Positions 46,893 through 58,350 of a stretch of 64,000 nucleotides of DNA are shown here, piece by piece (position 1 is the first letter of the stretch; every line of letters begins with the position of its first letter). The notes beneath the pieces were generated by a model, which saw only the letters and a program-made list of their open reading frames with translations, was not told where the DNA came from and made no database searches. The position numbers were made by a program, and so were the translations under genes. This stretch comes from Triticum aestivum (lineage: Eukaryota > Streptophyta > Magnoliopsida > Poales > Poaceae), in the NCBI RefSeq assembly GCF_018294505.1, contig NC_057804.1, positions 251,078,219 through 251,142,218 of the forward strand, read 5' to 3'.

Positions 46893-47712
46893 CAAGCATG
46901 AGTAGGATATAATCCACCATGAACATAAATATCGTGAAGGCTATGTTGATTTGTTTCAACTACATGCGTGAACATGTGCCAAGTCAAGTCACTCGAATCA
47001 TTGAAAGGAGGATACCATCCCATCATACCACATCATAACCATTTTAATAGCATGTTGGCATGCAAGGTAAACCATTATAAGCTCCTAGCTAATTAAGCAT
47101 GGCACAAGCAACTATAATATCTAAATGTCATTGCAAACATGTTTACTCATAATAGGCTGAATCAGGAACGATGAACTCATCATATTTACAAAAACAAAAG
47201 AGGTCGAGTTCATACCAGCTTTTCTCATATCAATCAGTCCATCATATATGGTCATTATTGCCTTTCACTTGCACGACCGAACGGTGTGGATAATAATAAT
47301 AGTGCACATGCATTGGACTAAGTTGGAATCGGCAAGCATTCAATTCAAGAGAGAATATAAAGTAATATGGGCTCTAAGTTAAATAAACAATCATGCATAT
47401 GAGAGCCACTAAACATTTTCAATATGATCTTCTAATCTTGACCCCCAAAGGAAAGAAAAGAAATAAAACTATTTACTCGGGAAAGCTCCCAACAAGCAAA
47501 AGAAGAACGAGAAATCTTTTTAGGTTTTAATTTTAATTACTACTACAAGCATGGAAAGTAAACTAACTAATTTTTTTCTTAAGGTTTATCAAACACACAA
47601 GAAGAAAGCTAGAAAAAAATTGAACTAGCATGGATAATACAATGAAAGAGTATGAGCTCCGACAACTAGAATAGTGTGTGAACATGAATGTAAAGTCGGT
47701 GTGAAATACATA
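46893..47712 (-). other. Non-coding internal part of element F (right of LARD)
   Basis: AT-rich, no open frame of note. It ends at the internal PPT copy at 47713. Confidence 0.55.
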
Positions 47713-47725
47713 CTCCCCCAAGCTT
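47713..47725 (-). other. Internal polypurine-tract copy in element F
   Basis: The minus strand reads AAGCTTGGGGGAG just after the stop of the second gene. With the LARD removed it is about 2 kb upstream of the 3' LTR, a position comparable to the copy in element B. Confidence 0.5.
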
Positions 47726-47746
47726 AGGATTTTGGCCTAAGTTGGT

Positions 47747-48814
47747 CTAATGACAAGGATAACCTGGCTGACATCCGAAGTTATAACCGGGGTTGTACTG
47801 AGATGCTGCAGCCAATGCCTCCTGAGCTGCAGCATGTTGGCGAGCTGCCTCCGCTCTCCTCTCGTGTTCGGGTGCCTCCTCCCTGGTAACAACGTATCTT
47901 CGTTTTGCATGGTAATCAAAAAGGGAACGAGCAGGGAGAGTAACATGGAGAGCGTGACGTCTGTCAAAGATTAGTCGATACTGGAGGAATTGTTCATTCC
48001 TCACAAGAAAATGGTACCTGACCATAGCATCAAAATCTAAATAAGCGGTAGGCAACTCAATATCACCCTCACGTGGAGATATACCAAGATAATTAGCAAC
48101 ACGGGTCGCATAAATTCCTCCAAATAAATCTCTAGATATACCATTATTATGCAACCTACGTGCAACTATTGCCCCCAAGTTGTAATCTTTATTACCTAAT
48201 ACTGCACTCTTGAGGACACAAAGATCAGGGACACACATGTGACATGCTTCATCTTTACCATTAATGCATCTACCAATGAAAAGAGCAAAATAATGTATAG
48301 CAGGAAAATGAATGCTCCCTATGGTAGCTTGTGCTATATCCCTAGATTCTCCCACAGTGATGCTAGCAAGGAAGTCTTTATATTCAGATTTGTGGGGTTC
48401 ATTAACATTACCCCACTATGGGAGTTTCCAAGCAGTTGTAAAATCTTCTAAGTCCATGGTATAAGATTGATCATAAATATCAAACAGGACATTCTAAGAA
48501 TTACATGAAGATGTATATTTAAACCTTCTCACGAATGAATCAGTCAATTGGTAGTACCGAGGACACTTATCTTGTATGAAGTCCTCAAGCTCGGCATTAT
48601 GCAAATATGCGTCAAATTCATCCTTGATGCCTGCATTAACCATAAACTCTTCTGACGGCCATTCACAAGACCGCACCTCAGCTTCCCTTTGTGGTTCATC
48701 GTCTTGCTCACGCATAGCACGCCTGGGTCCTCTCTTTGTTGAGGAACCACCTTGGTACATTTTCCTGGACATATTTCTTCGTCTGAAGATTTCTGAAATT
48801 ATTAGTAACTTCAA
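47747..48814 (-). pseudogene. Second gene of element F (Athila-type 3' ORF)
   Basis: Two adjoining frames. 48775-48494 starts at MSRKMYQGGSS and has WPSEEFMVNAGIKDEFDAYL and CPRYYQLTDSFVRRFKY; after stops near 48496 and 48416-48418 (TAG where Gln fits), 48355-47747 continues with SIHFPAIHYFALFIGRCING, YNLGAIVARRLHNNG and GGIYATRVANYLG, ending in an Ala/Tyr/Gly-rich tail. This gene accompanies gag in non-autonomous Athila-type elements of Triticeae as I recall them. It resembles plant mobile-domain type proteins more than a viral envelope. Function unknown. Confidence 0.6.
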
Positions 48815-49566
48815 AATAAAAGTGAATCAAACCAAACAAGATCGATAGCAACTACTCTCACAAGTGCCTAGAGCCTATATCATGCATTAGAATTACTTGG
48901 GACCTCATAAATTTGGCATGCAAGCTCAAGAACAGGGTCACCTATGCAGCAAAAAATTGCAATGAATAAAGCAGTAGAACAAAAACTAATTGGACCAACG
49001 GAGGAGTCACATACCAAGCAACAATCTCCCAAAGCAGTTTTGTGAATGGAGCTTTGAGCAAGGAGATCGAAAATCGCAGCAAAATGAGATAGAACTCGTG
49101 CTTGAACTGGATGGGGATTTTTTAGGAGGAAGATGAAGTGTGTGGGTGCAGGAATAAGTGGACGGGGGCCACCATGGGCCCACGAGACAGGGGGGCATGC
49201 CCAGGGGGAGTGGGCGCGCCCTCCACCCTCGTGGCCAGCTGCTTGCCCCCCCTGCTGTGTTTTCAGTGCCTAAAATCCTCAAATATTCCATAAAAAATCA
49301 TACTAAATTTGCAGGGCATTTGGAGCACTTTTATTTTCGGGATAATTTTTTATTGCAAGGATAATTCAGAAAACAGACAGATAATGCTATTTTTGCTTTA
49401 TTTATTCTAAATCACGGAAAGTAAAAAGAGGGTACAGAAGGTTTTGCCTTCCAGTTTCATCCATCTCATGATCATCAAAATGAATCCACTAACAAGGTTG
49501 ATCAAGTCTTGTTAACAAACTCATTTCGAATAACACGGAACCGGAGAAATTTTAAATAACACTAGG
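48815..49566 (-). other. Non-coding spacer of element F
   Basis: Between the protease stop and the second gene. Around 49158-49250 it contains another copy of the GC-rich inverted motif (gggggcatgccc..ggcgcgcc..cctcgtgg) otherwise found in the LTRs. Confidence 0.55.
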
Positions 49567-50183
49567 TTACCTCAACGGGGATATGCACATCCCAACAATA
49601 AGAATATCATATTTTTTCTTGACAGTAGGAAGAGGAAATTCAAAACCTCCAATAATGATACTTGCAACTTTTCCAATAGAATTGATGCTGTGAACTTGAG
49701 GTTGTTTCCTCGGAAAGTGTACCATATGCTCATTACCATTAACATGAAAAGTGGCATTGCCTTTGTTGCAATCAATGACAGCCCCTGCAGTATTCAAAAA
49801 GGGTCTACCAAGGATAATCGACATACTATCGTCCTCGGGAATATCAAGAATAACAAAGTCCGTTAAGATAGTGACATTTGCAACCACAACAAGCACATCC
49901 TCACAAATACCGATAGGTATAGCAGTTGATTTATCAGCCATTTGCAAAGATATTTCAGTAGGTGTCAACTTATTCAATTCAAGTCTACGATATAAAGAGA
50001 GAGGCATACCACTAACACCGGCTCCAAGATCACATAAAGCAGTTTTAACATAGTTTCTTTTAATGGAGCACGGTATAGTTGGTACTCCTGGATCTCCAAG
50101 TTTCTTTGGTATTCCACCCTTAAAAGTGTAATTAGCAAGCATGGTGGAAATTTCAGCTTTCGGTATCTTTCTTTTATTTGTAA
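49567..50183 (-). CDS. Gag C-terminus and aspartic protease of element F
   Basis: From the Helitron junction leftward the frame is open to the stop at 49567. It has TNKRKIPKAEISTMLANYTF, then the protease with CDLGAGVSGMPLSLY (active Asp in DLGAG), a flap region, and MSIILGRPFLNTAGAVIDC. It ends after YDILIVGMCISPLR. The true upstream codons lie beyond the Helitron at 51849. If the Helitron is removed, ...AAGGATATCA joins TTACAAAT and the frame reads K-D-I-I-T-N-K, so the insertion broke an otherwise continuous frame. Confidence 0.75.
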
Positions 50184-51848
50184 CTAGATAATACCCCACG
50201 CGTTGCTGCGGGACATGTTACGTGTATCAGATGCTATAATAGGTATATGAATATATGTGTAATTAGGAGTGCACTTGGTTTACCAGATAGATTTAGGTGG
50301 TTGCGGGTATCTGCAACCGAGGGCTAGAAATGGACATTTTTCTACTTGGTTGAGAAGATAAGAAGTGGCTATAGGTAGCCAACTTTGTATTTTGTTGAAA
50401 GGATAAAAGATGGATAATTTGTTGAGATGACCTCTTCACTATGATATGGTATGCAACTAGTTCATAACAATCGCTTGAGAGTGCCAATACATAGATTAGA
50501 CGAAGGTGTAGGATACAGTCGCACATGCCCACTAAACCCGTCACACGCATTCAGAGTCTGGGATTCATAATCTGTTGATTCTTCATAAAAAATAACAGAG
50601 AGAAAGTTAATTCAGATAGGAGACATAGAAATTTATGGAGAGAGAGACAATATTAACAGAGAGAAAATCTCGAGTCCATCGCCTCCTAGCTCCTGGTCGT
50701 GGCCTCACTTTTGTGCACCTGTAATCAAAGGAGAAAAATCAGTACAATGCCCTGCAATAAAAAGGAAGGGAATAATGCCTGGAGGAATGGATGGATCATG
50801 CACGTACGGTTCATCTAGTTTTTCTCAGGCTGGAAACGAAAGTCGATGCGCTGCCACTGGAGCATGGCTTTGCTCCAGGGGATCCCGTCAGCGTCGGTGT
50901 CGGCACCGAGGAACCCCATCTCATCCGCACGCCTCCCCAGAGGACTTCTCCGACACACCGGCTTCCCTGCCCAGACTCCGTGCCGTCTCCGCCAGCCGAG
51001 GCACGTCCGCCACAACATCGCCGCCCACCACCAGCACCACCACGCACGACGAAGCACACACGCCACCTCGCCCCCGCTGCGGCGCTCATCCATGGGTTGG
51101 ACGGGGCCAACGGCGGATGAGCGTACGGCAGCGCCGTCTCGCTGGGACTAATGGCCTGGGACTCCATTGACGATGATCTTCGAGAAAAATAATATGAACC
51201 GATTCCGGCGGATCGACCGACGGGTGGACGGAATGGATAGGCATGGCTTGATCCCCCGGCGAGCATGATTTATAGTTGGAGACTCACCTGGATCCGGTGC
51301 TGCCGCTCTCCATGCTATTGTGTAGCTGCCGCCTCCGTCGGCCAATTCCCTCCGGACACCGCTACATCCCGATCTACGGAGGGGAGGAGCCGGGTTTGAA
51401 GCACACTATAGAAGCCACCATCCTCATATAGCAGTATAGAGTACATCGGGTTGAGGATGTAAAGGGAGTTTTGATTTCAATACTTGAAGGCCAACTGAGT
51501 GGAGACATTGATTCACGAAAGATGGAAGGAACAATCAGGATAGGGAACGACATAGTGTTTGTTTCAATAGAAAATAAGTCAAAGTGGCTTTTGATCTATT
51601 CGGTGGGTAGAATTGGAGGAGACAGAGAATTGAAGAGGGGACGTACAGCCCAGCCATAATAACAAATCGGGAAGGCAGCGACAAATTTAAATCACTGGGC
51701 AGTAGAGCAAAAGAGGATGACATGGATGCACGAATAAAATTATTTGGGATCACAGATGACGTGGCTGCATGAGAGTGGTTGCTTAGGTGGATAGCTTGCA
51801 TGTCAATAGAAATAAGATAGTGGGGATGAACTATTTAGGTATTATAGA
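50184..51848 (-). mobile_element. Element H: non-autonomous Helitron
   Basis: On the minus strand it starts TCTATAATACC at 51848 and ends ...GGGGTATTATCTAG at 50184. An imperfect GC-rich hairpin (CCCGC..GTGGG, plus-strand 50195-50212) lies 7 bases before the CTAG. It sits between A and T of the host gag-protease frame with no target duplication, exactly the Helitron rule. At 1665 bp it has no Rep/helicase, so it is non-autonomous. Confidence 0.82.
50790..51330. other. GC-rich, possibly captured gene fragment inside Helitron H
   Basis: Abrupt change from AT-rich Helitron ends to a CpG-rich block. The minus strand can encode MESQAISPSETALPYAHPPL and Ala/Gly-rich sequence; the plus strand is open as well. 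Helitrons often carry host exons, but I recognise no domain and cannot choose a strand. Confidence 0.35.
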
Positions 51849-54025
51849 TGATATCCTTCATATATTTAGCATAAGGATTTACTTTAAGCATATCAGTTAA
51901 GCGCATACGTAAGAAGATAGGTCTAATCATTTTAGCAAAGCACTCAAAATCCTCATCATCCTTTGTCTTGGATGGTTTAGGAGGAAAAGGCATGGGTTTC
52001 GGAACCCATGGTTCTCTTTCTCTACCGTGCTTCCTAGCAACAAAATCTCTTTTATCATAACATTGATTCTTTGATTGTGGGTTATCAAGACCAACAACAG
52101 GTTCAATCTCTACATCATTATTATTGCTAGGTTGAGCATCAACATTACATTATCATTAACATTATCACTAGGTTCATGTTCATCACCAGATTGTGTTTCA
52201 GCATCAGAAATAGAAATATTATTGGGATTCTTGGGTGTGTCTACAACAGATTCACTAGAAGCATGCAAAGTCCTATCGTTTTTCTTTTTCTTCCTTTTAG
52301 AATGACTAAGTGCATCTAAATTATTTCTCTGAGGATCCTGCTCGATTCTCTTAGGGTGGCCTTCAGGATACAAAGGTTCCTGAGTTATTCTACTAGTTCT
52401 AGTAGCCACTCTAACAGAAAAATCATGTTTACTATTTAATTCATCAAGCAAATCACTTTGAGCTTTAAGTACTTGCTCCACTTGAGTGGTAACCATAGAA
52501 GCATATTTGCTAATGAGTTTAAGTTCACCTTTAACTCTAGCCATATAATCACTCAAGCGTCCTATCTCGAAAGAATTATTCTTTAATTCTCTACCAACAT
52601 AAGCATTAAAACTTTCTTGTCTAGCCATAAAGCCATCAAATTCATCTAAGCATGGGCTGTGAAATTTAGTAGACGGGATTTCAATTTTATCATATCTATA
52701 CAGAGAGTTTACCTTTACTACCTGTGTCGGGTTATCAAGACAATGTGTTTCTTCAACAGGCGGTATATTAAGACCATGTATTTCTTCAATAGGAGGTAAA
52801 TTCTTAACATCTTCAGCTTTAATACCTTTTTATTTCATTGATTTCTTTGCCTCTTGCATATCTTCAGGACTGAGAAATAGAACACCTCTTTTCTTCGTAG
52901 TTGGTTTAGGAATAGGCTCAGGAGTTGGCTCAATTGTCTCAGGAAGTGTCCAATTATTTTCGTTAGTCAACATATTATTCAATAACAATTCAGCTTGGTC
53001 GACTGTTCTTTCCCTGAAACACAACCAGCAGAACTATCCAAGTGGTCCTTGGAAGCATCGGTTAGTCCATTATAAAAGATATCAAGTATTTCAGTTTTCT
53101 TAAGAGGATGATCAGGAAAAGCATTAAGTAATTGGAGAAGCCTCCCCCAAGCTTGTGGGAGACTCTCTTCTTTGATTTGCACAACATTATATATTTACCG
53201 CAAGGCAGCTTATTTATTATGAGAAGGGAAATATTTAGCAGAGAAGTAATAAATCATATCCGGGGGACTACGCACACAACCAGGATCAAGAGAATTAAAC
53301 CAAGTTTTAGCATCACCCTTTAATGAGAACGGAAATATCTTAAGGATATAGTAATAGCGGGACTTCTCATCATTAGTAAACAGGGTGGCTATATCATTTA
53401 ACTTGGTAAGATGTGCCACAACAGTTTTAGATTCATAGCCATAAAAAGGATAAGATTCAACCAAAGTAATTATCTCAGGATCAATAGAGAATTCATAATC
53501 CTTATCAGTAACAAAGATAGGTGAAGTAGCAGAAGGAGGGTCATATTTCATTCTAGCATTCAGAGTTTTCTGTTTAAGTTTCGCTAGTAATTTCTTAAGA
53601 TCAAATCTATCATTGCAAGCAAAAAGATCTCTAGCAGTTTCTTCATCCAAAACATAACCCTCAGGAACAACAGGCAATTCATACTTAGGGGGAGAACCTT
53701 CATCATCACTATCTTCAATAATTTCATCATCAATAATTTCATTCTCTCTAACCCTAGCAAGTTGTTCATCAAGAAATTCACATAATGGCACAGTGGTATC
53801 AAGCACAGAAGTAGTTTCATCATAAGTATCATGCATAGTAGAAGTGGCATCATCAATAACATGCGACATACCAGAATTCATAGCAGTAGCAGGTTTAGAT
53901 GTCGCAAGCTTACTCAAAACAGAAGGAGAATCTAGTGCAGAGCTAGATGGAAAATCCTTACCTCCCCTCGTAGTTGAGGGAAAAATCTTAGTTCTTTCGT
54001 CTTTCAAGTTCTTCATAGTGATCAA
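51849..54025 (-). pseudogene. gag of element F
   Basis: The first frame (54025-53210) has an acidic N-terminus (ENEIIDDEIIEDSDDEGSPP), a conserved YELPVVPEGYVLDEETA block and the Gag core (PFSLKGDAKTWFNSLDPG). Stops near 53208 and 53195, then QIKEESLPQAWGRLLQLLNA and LDIFYNGLTDASKD (53182-53040), a shift near 53010, LLNNMLTNENNWTLPE and RGVLFLSPEDMQEAKKSM (53000-52830). 52628-52110 has KGELKLISKYASMVTTQVEQ and a Ser/Asp-rich linker. Several frameshifts and stops make it non-functional. The QAWGR codons contain the PPT 13-mer. Confidence 0.72.
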
Positions 54026-54065
54026 CAGATATAAATCCCAAGTGACTCAAAGAATAGAGCTATGC

Positions 54066-54083
54066 TCCCTGGCAACGGCACCG
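54066..54083 (-). other. Primer-binding site of element F
   Basis: The minus strand reads CGGTGCCGTTGCCAGGGA, the tRNA-Asp type site with three changes from TGGCGCCGTTGCCGGGGA, 11 bases inside the LTR end. Confidence 0.7.
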
Positions 54084-54094
54084 GAAAATAGTCT

Positions 54095-55503
54095 TGATAA
54101 CCCACAAGTATAGGGGATCGCAACAGTTTTCGAGGGTAGAGTATTCAACCCAAATTTATTGATTCGACACAAGGGGAGCCAAAGAATATTCTCAAGTATT
54201 AGCAGTTGAGTTGTCAATTCAACCACATCTGGATAACTTAGTATTTGCAGCAAAGTATTTACTAGCAAAGTAGTATGATAGTAATGGTAACAGTATCAAA
54301 AGTAATGATAGCAGTTTTGTTGTAGTTGTGACAGTAGCAACGGAAAAGTAAATAAGCAAAGCACAATATGTGAAAATCTCGTAGGCATTGGATCAGTGAT
54401 GGATAATTATGTCGGATGCGATTCCTCATGTAATAGTTATAACATAGGGTGACACAGAACTAGCTCTAGTTCATCAATGTAATGTAGGCATGTATTCTGA
54501 ATATAGTCATACATGCTTATGGAAAAAAACTTGCATGACATATTTTGTCCTACCCTCCCGTGGCAGCGGGGTCCTAATGGAAACTAAGGGATATTAAGGC
54601 CTCCTTTTAATAGAGAACTGGACCAAAGCATTAGCACTTAGTGAATACATGAACTACTCAAAATACGGTCATCACCGAGAAGTATCCCGATTATTGTCAC
54701 TTCGGGGTTGTCGGATCATAACACATAATAGGTGACTATAGACTTGCAAGATAGGATCAAGAACTCACATATATTCATGTAAAAATAATAGGTTCAGATC
54801 TGAAATCATGGCACTCGGGCCCTAGTGACAAGCATTAAGCATAGCAAAGTCATAACAACATCAATCTCAGAACATAGTGGATACTAGGGATCAAACCCTA
54901 ACAAAACTAACTTGATTACATGGTAAATCTCATCCAACCCATCACCATACAACAAGCCTATGATGGAATTACTCACGCACGGCAGTGAGCATCATGAAAT
55001 TGGTGATGGAGGATGGTTGATGATGACGACGGTGACGAATCCCCCTCTCCAGAGCCTCGAACGGACTCCAGATCAGCCCTCCCGAGAGAGATTAGGGCTT
55101 GGCAGCGGCTCCATATCGTAAAACGTGATGAAACTTTCTCTCTGATTTTTTTCTCTGTGAAATGGAATATATGGAGTTGGAGTTGAGGTTGATGGAGCAT
55201 CAGGGGGCCCACGATACAGGGGGCGCGCCCAGGGGGAGGGGGCGCGCACCCCACCCTCATGGACAGGGTGTGGGGCCCCTGGCCTTGATACTTTTTTGCC
55301 AGTATTTTTTATATTTTCCAAAAGTTATCTTCGTGGATTTTCAGGTCATTCCGAGAACTTTTGTTTTCTGCACAATAAACAACACCATGGTAGTTCTGCT
55401 AAAAACAGCGTCAGTCTGGGTTAGTTTCATTCAAATCATGCAAGTTAGAGTCCAAAACAAGGGAAAAAGTGTTTGGAAAAGTAGATACGTTGGAGACGTA
55501 TCA
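54095..55503 (-). repeat. 5' LTR of element F
   Basis: 1409 bp. Minus-strand start TGATACGTCTCCAACGTATC as in element D; end CCCCTATACTTGTGGGTTATCA-like as in element B. The GC-rich inverted motif is at about 55200-55280. Its 3' partner lost about 555 bp. Confidence 0.9.
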
Positions 55504-55519
55504 GTCGCTAAGACGCTTT

Positions 55520-55537
55520 GCCCCATGGTGGGCGCCA
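55520..55537 (-). other. Primer-binding site of element E
   Basis: The minus strand reads TGGCGCCCACCATGGGGC, two bases inside the LTR end. This resembles the TGGCGCCCACCGTGGGGC site common in grass Tat elements, with one change. Confidence 0.7.
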
Positions 55538-55539
55538 AC

Positions 55540-56115
55540 TGTCGTGGTACTAAGTCTGACAGTAAGTATAGGGGGTATGAATGAGGAGGCAAGGTCCTAG
55601 CTACGGAAAGGTTGTAAGCAAGTGTTTACAAGTTTAGGCCCCTCTCGGAGGAGGTAAAAGCCCCACATCTCGGTGCCCGGAGGCGGTCGACTGGATTATA
55701 TGAGTGTGTCTTACAGGGGGTGTGAACCCTTGTGCCAGAGGAGGGGGTGGCTTATATGGAGTTCGCCAGGGCCCCAGCCATCCCCCGTTACAGAGGGTTC
55801 AATGTACATAAAGATGGGGCGTTACTGGTAACGCCAACCTTAAGTGCCTTAAATGACCTTAAAGACTACGGAGTGAATGCTTGCCCGTTGCTGTTCGGAG
55901 TGACTCCTGGTCTTCAGTAGGTCGAGTGGTTGACTGGTCGTGTGACTTCGGGATGGAGGGGTACCCGAGTGGTTGATTAGTCGAGTGGATCGCACTCGAC
56001 GCCTTTATTGGGTGTTCCCTGTTGTCTCTTGAACTTCTCTGCTTCTAGGGTAGTGACATTGGGTAGGACGTATAGGTCAGGCCTATGACCCCACCCTAGG
56101 TCTGTATCATCATCA
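55540..56115 (-). repeat. 5' LTR of element E
   Basis: In plus view it starts TGTCGTGGTACTAAG and ends within ...GTATCATCATCA, so the outer edge is 56109, 56112 or 56115. About 575 bp. No matching second LTR is present in the window, so no TSD can be checked. Confidence 0.65.
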
Positions 56116-56469
56116 TCCACCATGCTAGATTGTTCCAGAGACTTCCTTTTTTAATTGCTCAGCAATGAGGTTGTGGGATATAAGGATGTGGAGAGAGGTA
56201 TGGGTATATTTTGTAAAATTATCATAGTTTGCTTTCTATCCGTCAGATATAGATCGGACAGTCTATATTACAAGATGGCAGGCACACCATCATCGCCAAC
56301 TCAGTTTTTTATAAGGGTAGAGATGATAAGTTTGCTAACTACTAAAGTAAAGTGGAATTTGTCCATGTTATACAAGTAAATTAAGGTGATTGTTTATCAT
56401 ACGGGTAAGGTTGGCTGAAGGGTGGTAGGAACAAATGCTCCACCTAGAGCATGTATGTGTGAGATGGAG
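56116..56469. other. Unassigned DNA right of element E
   Basis: AT-rich, no open frame or element signature beyond the LTR edge. Confidence 0.3.
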
Positions 56470-56512
56470 TCTTAATGTGTGTGTGTGGGGGGGGGGGGTG
56501 GGGGGGTGCACG

Positions 56513-56556
<44 letters not shown>

Positions 56557-56700
56557 TGGAGTCTTAGTGTGTGTGTGTGTGATGGAGTCTTAGTGTGTGT
56601 GTGTGTGTGGGTGGGTGGGTGGGTGGGTGCGTGCGTGCATGCATGTGTGTGTGTGTGTGTGTGGGTAGTTGTGTGTGTGTGTGTGTCGCGGGGTCCTCGG
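56470..56700. repeat. Compound microsatellite (GT)n/(GA)n/(GGGT)n
   Basis: Long runs of gt at about 56478, 56513, 56569, 56594 and 56645-56686, ga at 56532-56555, a G run near 56487-56505 and gggt near 56608-56628. A phrase 'gatggagtcttagtgtgtgtg' recurs at about 56463, 56555 and 56581. Open frames here are artefacts of the repeats. Confidence 0.9.
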
Positions 56701-58350
56701 TGGCGGATGTAATTTAAGTGTGCATGGCTTCATCATAGAGAGGTGATGTGTATGGCAGAGGCCACCAACGATGGGGTGCGAGAGAGAAAAGGCCCGTAGA
56801 GTGGGAAGATAAGGTGTGTGCGTGTGAGATGAGTCGACATCGAGAGAATGTGTTTGTTCAAGAGATACTGAGGAAGACTACTATATATCGATGGTGCATG
56901 TAGGCGGAAATTAAACGAAGGGATGGTCTTTATATAGGGTAAGAGCGAGAGGGGGTAGCTAGAAGGAGATTGTTAAGTGTGAGTGTGTGTCTTACCCATC
57001 CAAGGGGAAGTTATGTGCACACAAGAAGAGAACGTTTCGATGTGGCGTTAGGGTTGAGGGTAATTGACTATGATTCGATGTGAGAGGTATACATGTATAC
57101 ATGGTATGTGTGTGTGTGCGTGCGTGCATGATCAAGATAAAAGAAAGAAGACATAAGTCATAACATCAACGACATTTGAGAGACGCATCGGCATGACAAT
57201 ATACATGCATGTGAGAATGCACGGAAGAAGGCCCGACAATTGAGCATATGCTTTTGTTTTTAAGAGATAGTAGCATGGGCTGGAGCATGCATCTATGGTG
57301 AGCAGAGAGAGTGAGACACAACGGTTGTGCAAAATAGATCAACCTATAAATGCATATGTATGGAGAGACATATATAGTGTGGGTGATAGGAAGCAAGACT
57401 GCGTCTGAGAAATAAATGTTGACGGAGAAACTACAGATAGATACAGAGATGGAGATGCTAGCTAGAGGGACATCTGCTAGTTTGAGTGTTGGAGATGACC
57501 GCCGGGTGGTTCAGAGGGTGAAGTTATGTGTGTGTGAGAGAAAGATAAAAGGAGGGCACTTGACTGCATGTAGAGAGAAACATATGTAGTGTGCGTGATA
57601 GGAAGCAAGAGTGAGGGCGAGAAAGAAGGTTGATGGAGAAACAGACAAATAGAAAGATAAAGATGCTAGCTAGTGTGCGTTAGAAATAGGAGTCGAGTGG
57701 AACAGAAGGCTGACTTATGTGTGTGGGTGTGAGAGAGATAAGAGAGGGTGCATGTGAGTCACAAGCAAACAAATATCAAAGATAAATGAGATCCCGAGAG
57801 ACGGAGTTTTGTGTCTGCGAGAGAGAAAGATATTTCATAACAAGAGTGATAGCTAGAGAGACATATGAGGGAACGCAAGATATCTCTAGGGAGAGAGAGT
57901 GTGTGTGAGCGACATACAAGAGAACAGTGGAGAAATATGAGACCCTGGGAGACAGAGTTTGTTTTGTGTGTGAGAAAGAGATATTTAAGAGGAAGAGTCG
58001 TAGGTTCTCATACCTAAGGAGCTAAAGACATCTCAGTATGAGGGGTGTGCGAGTGGCACACAGGGGAATAGTAGAGAGAAATGAGACCCCGGGAGACAAA
58101 GTTTTGTGTTTGTGTGAGAGAAAGAGATTCCACATGGAGAATCATAGTTAGAGACACATAGCAGGGAGCGAGATATACTTAGAGAGAGATATAATTATGA
58201 AGGTCGAGGGAGAGAGTATCGTCAGTGTGTTACGAAGATAAAAGATCATTGTCGACATACAAGTAGCACAAGAGATACCCGAGAGACGATGAACGCGTAT
58301 AGGTCTAGAGAGATACTCCTATATAAGCATGAGTGATAGCTATATGAGAC
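56700..58350. repeat. Purine-rich region with degenerate long repeats
   Basis: The plus strand is rich in gagaga and gtgtgt. The block 'gacatat.tagtgtg.gtgataggaagcaagagtg..gagaaa' occurs near 57367 and 57588; 'gagaccccgggagacagagttttgtgt' occurs near 57788, 57939 and 58083, each followed by 'gagagaaagagat'. The periods are about 220 and 145-150 bp. No gene is seen. Confidence 0.55.

Larger units (their letters stand above)
33679..55503 (-). mobile_element. Element F: non-autonomous Athila-type Gypsy element nested in E
   Basis: It is flanked by the perfect duplication GTCGC (33674-33678 and 55504-55508). Minus-strand order: 5' LTR (55503-54095), primer site, gag (54025-51849), Helitron H (51848-50184), rest of gag-protease (50183-49567), a second gene (48814-47747), an internal PPT copy, LARD G (46887-35700), PPT (34545-34533), 3' LTR (34531-33679). 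No reverse transcriptase or integrase was found. Without G and H it would be about 9 kb. Confidence 0.9.
24337..56115 (-). mobile_element. Element E: decayed autonomous-type Tat-lineage Gypsy retrotransposon, split by element F
   Basis: Minus-strand order: LTR (56115-55540), primer site (55537-55520), then element F (55503-33679 with TSD GTCGC), then gag (33673-31500), protease (31430-30924), reverse transcriptase with a degenerate RNase H (30582-29224), second RNase H (29208-28816), integrase (28815-27340), two tandem arrays (27330-26206) and an antisense gene (24819-25948, plus). The 3' LTR is missing at the left, where element D abuts. Many in-frame stops show it is old. The dual RNase H and antisense gene are known features of the Tat lineage. 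Confidence 0.8.

Noticed and set aside
47713..47725. LTR boundary next to the PPT-like motif
   Set aside because: No TGATACGTC or other LTR start follows it; it is an internal copy only.
56479..56712. Cys/Val/Gly-rich frame in the (GT)n region
   Set aside because: Pure translation of microsatellite sequence.
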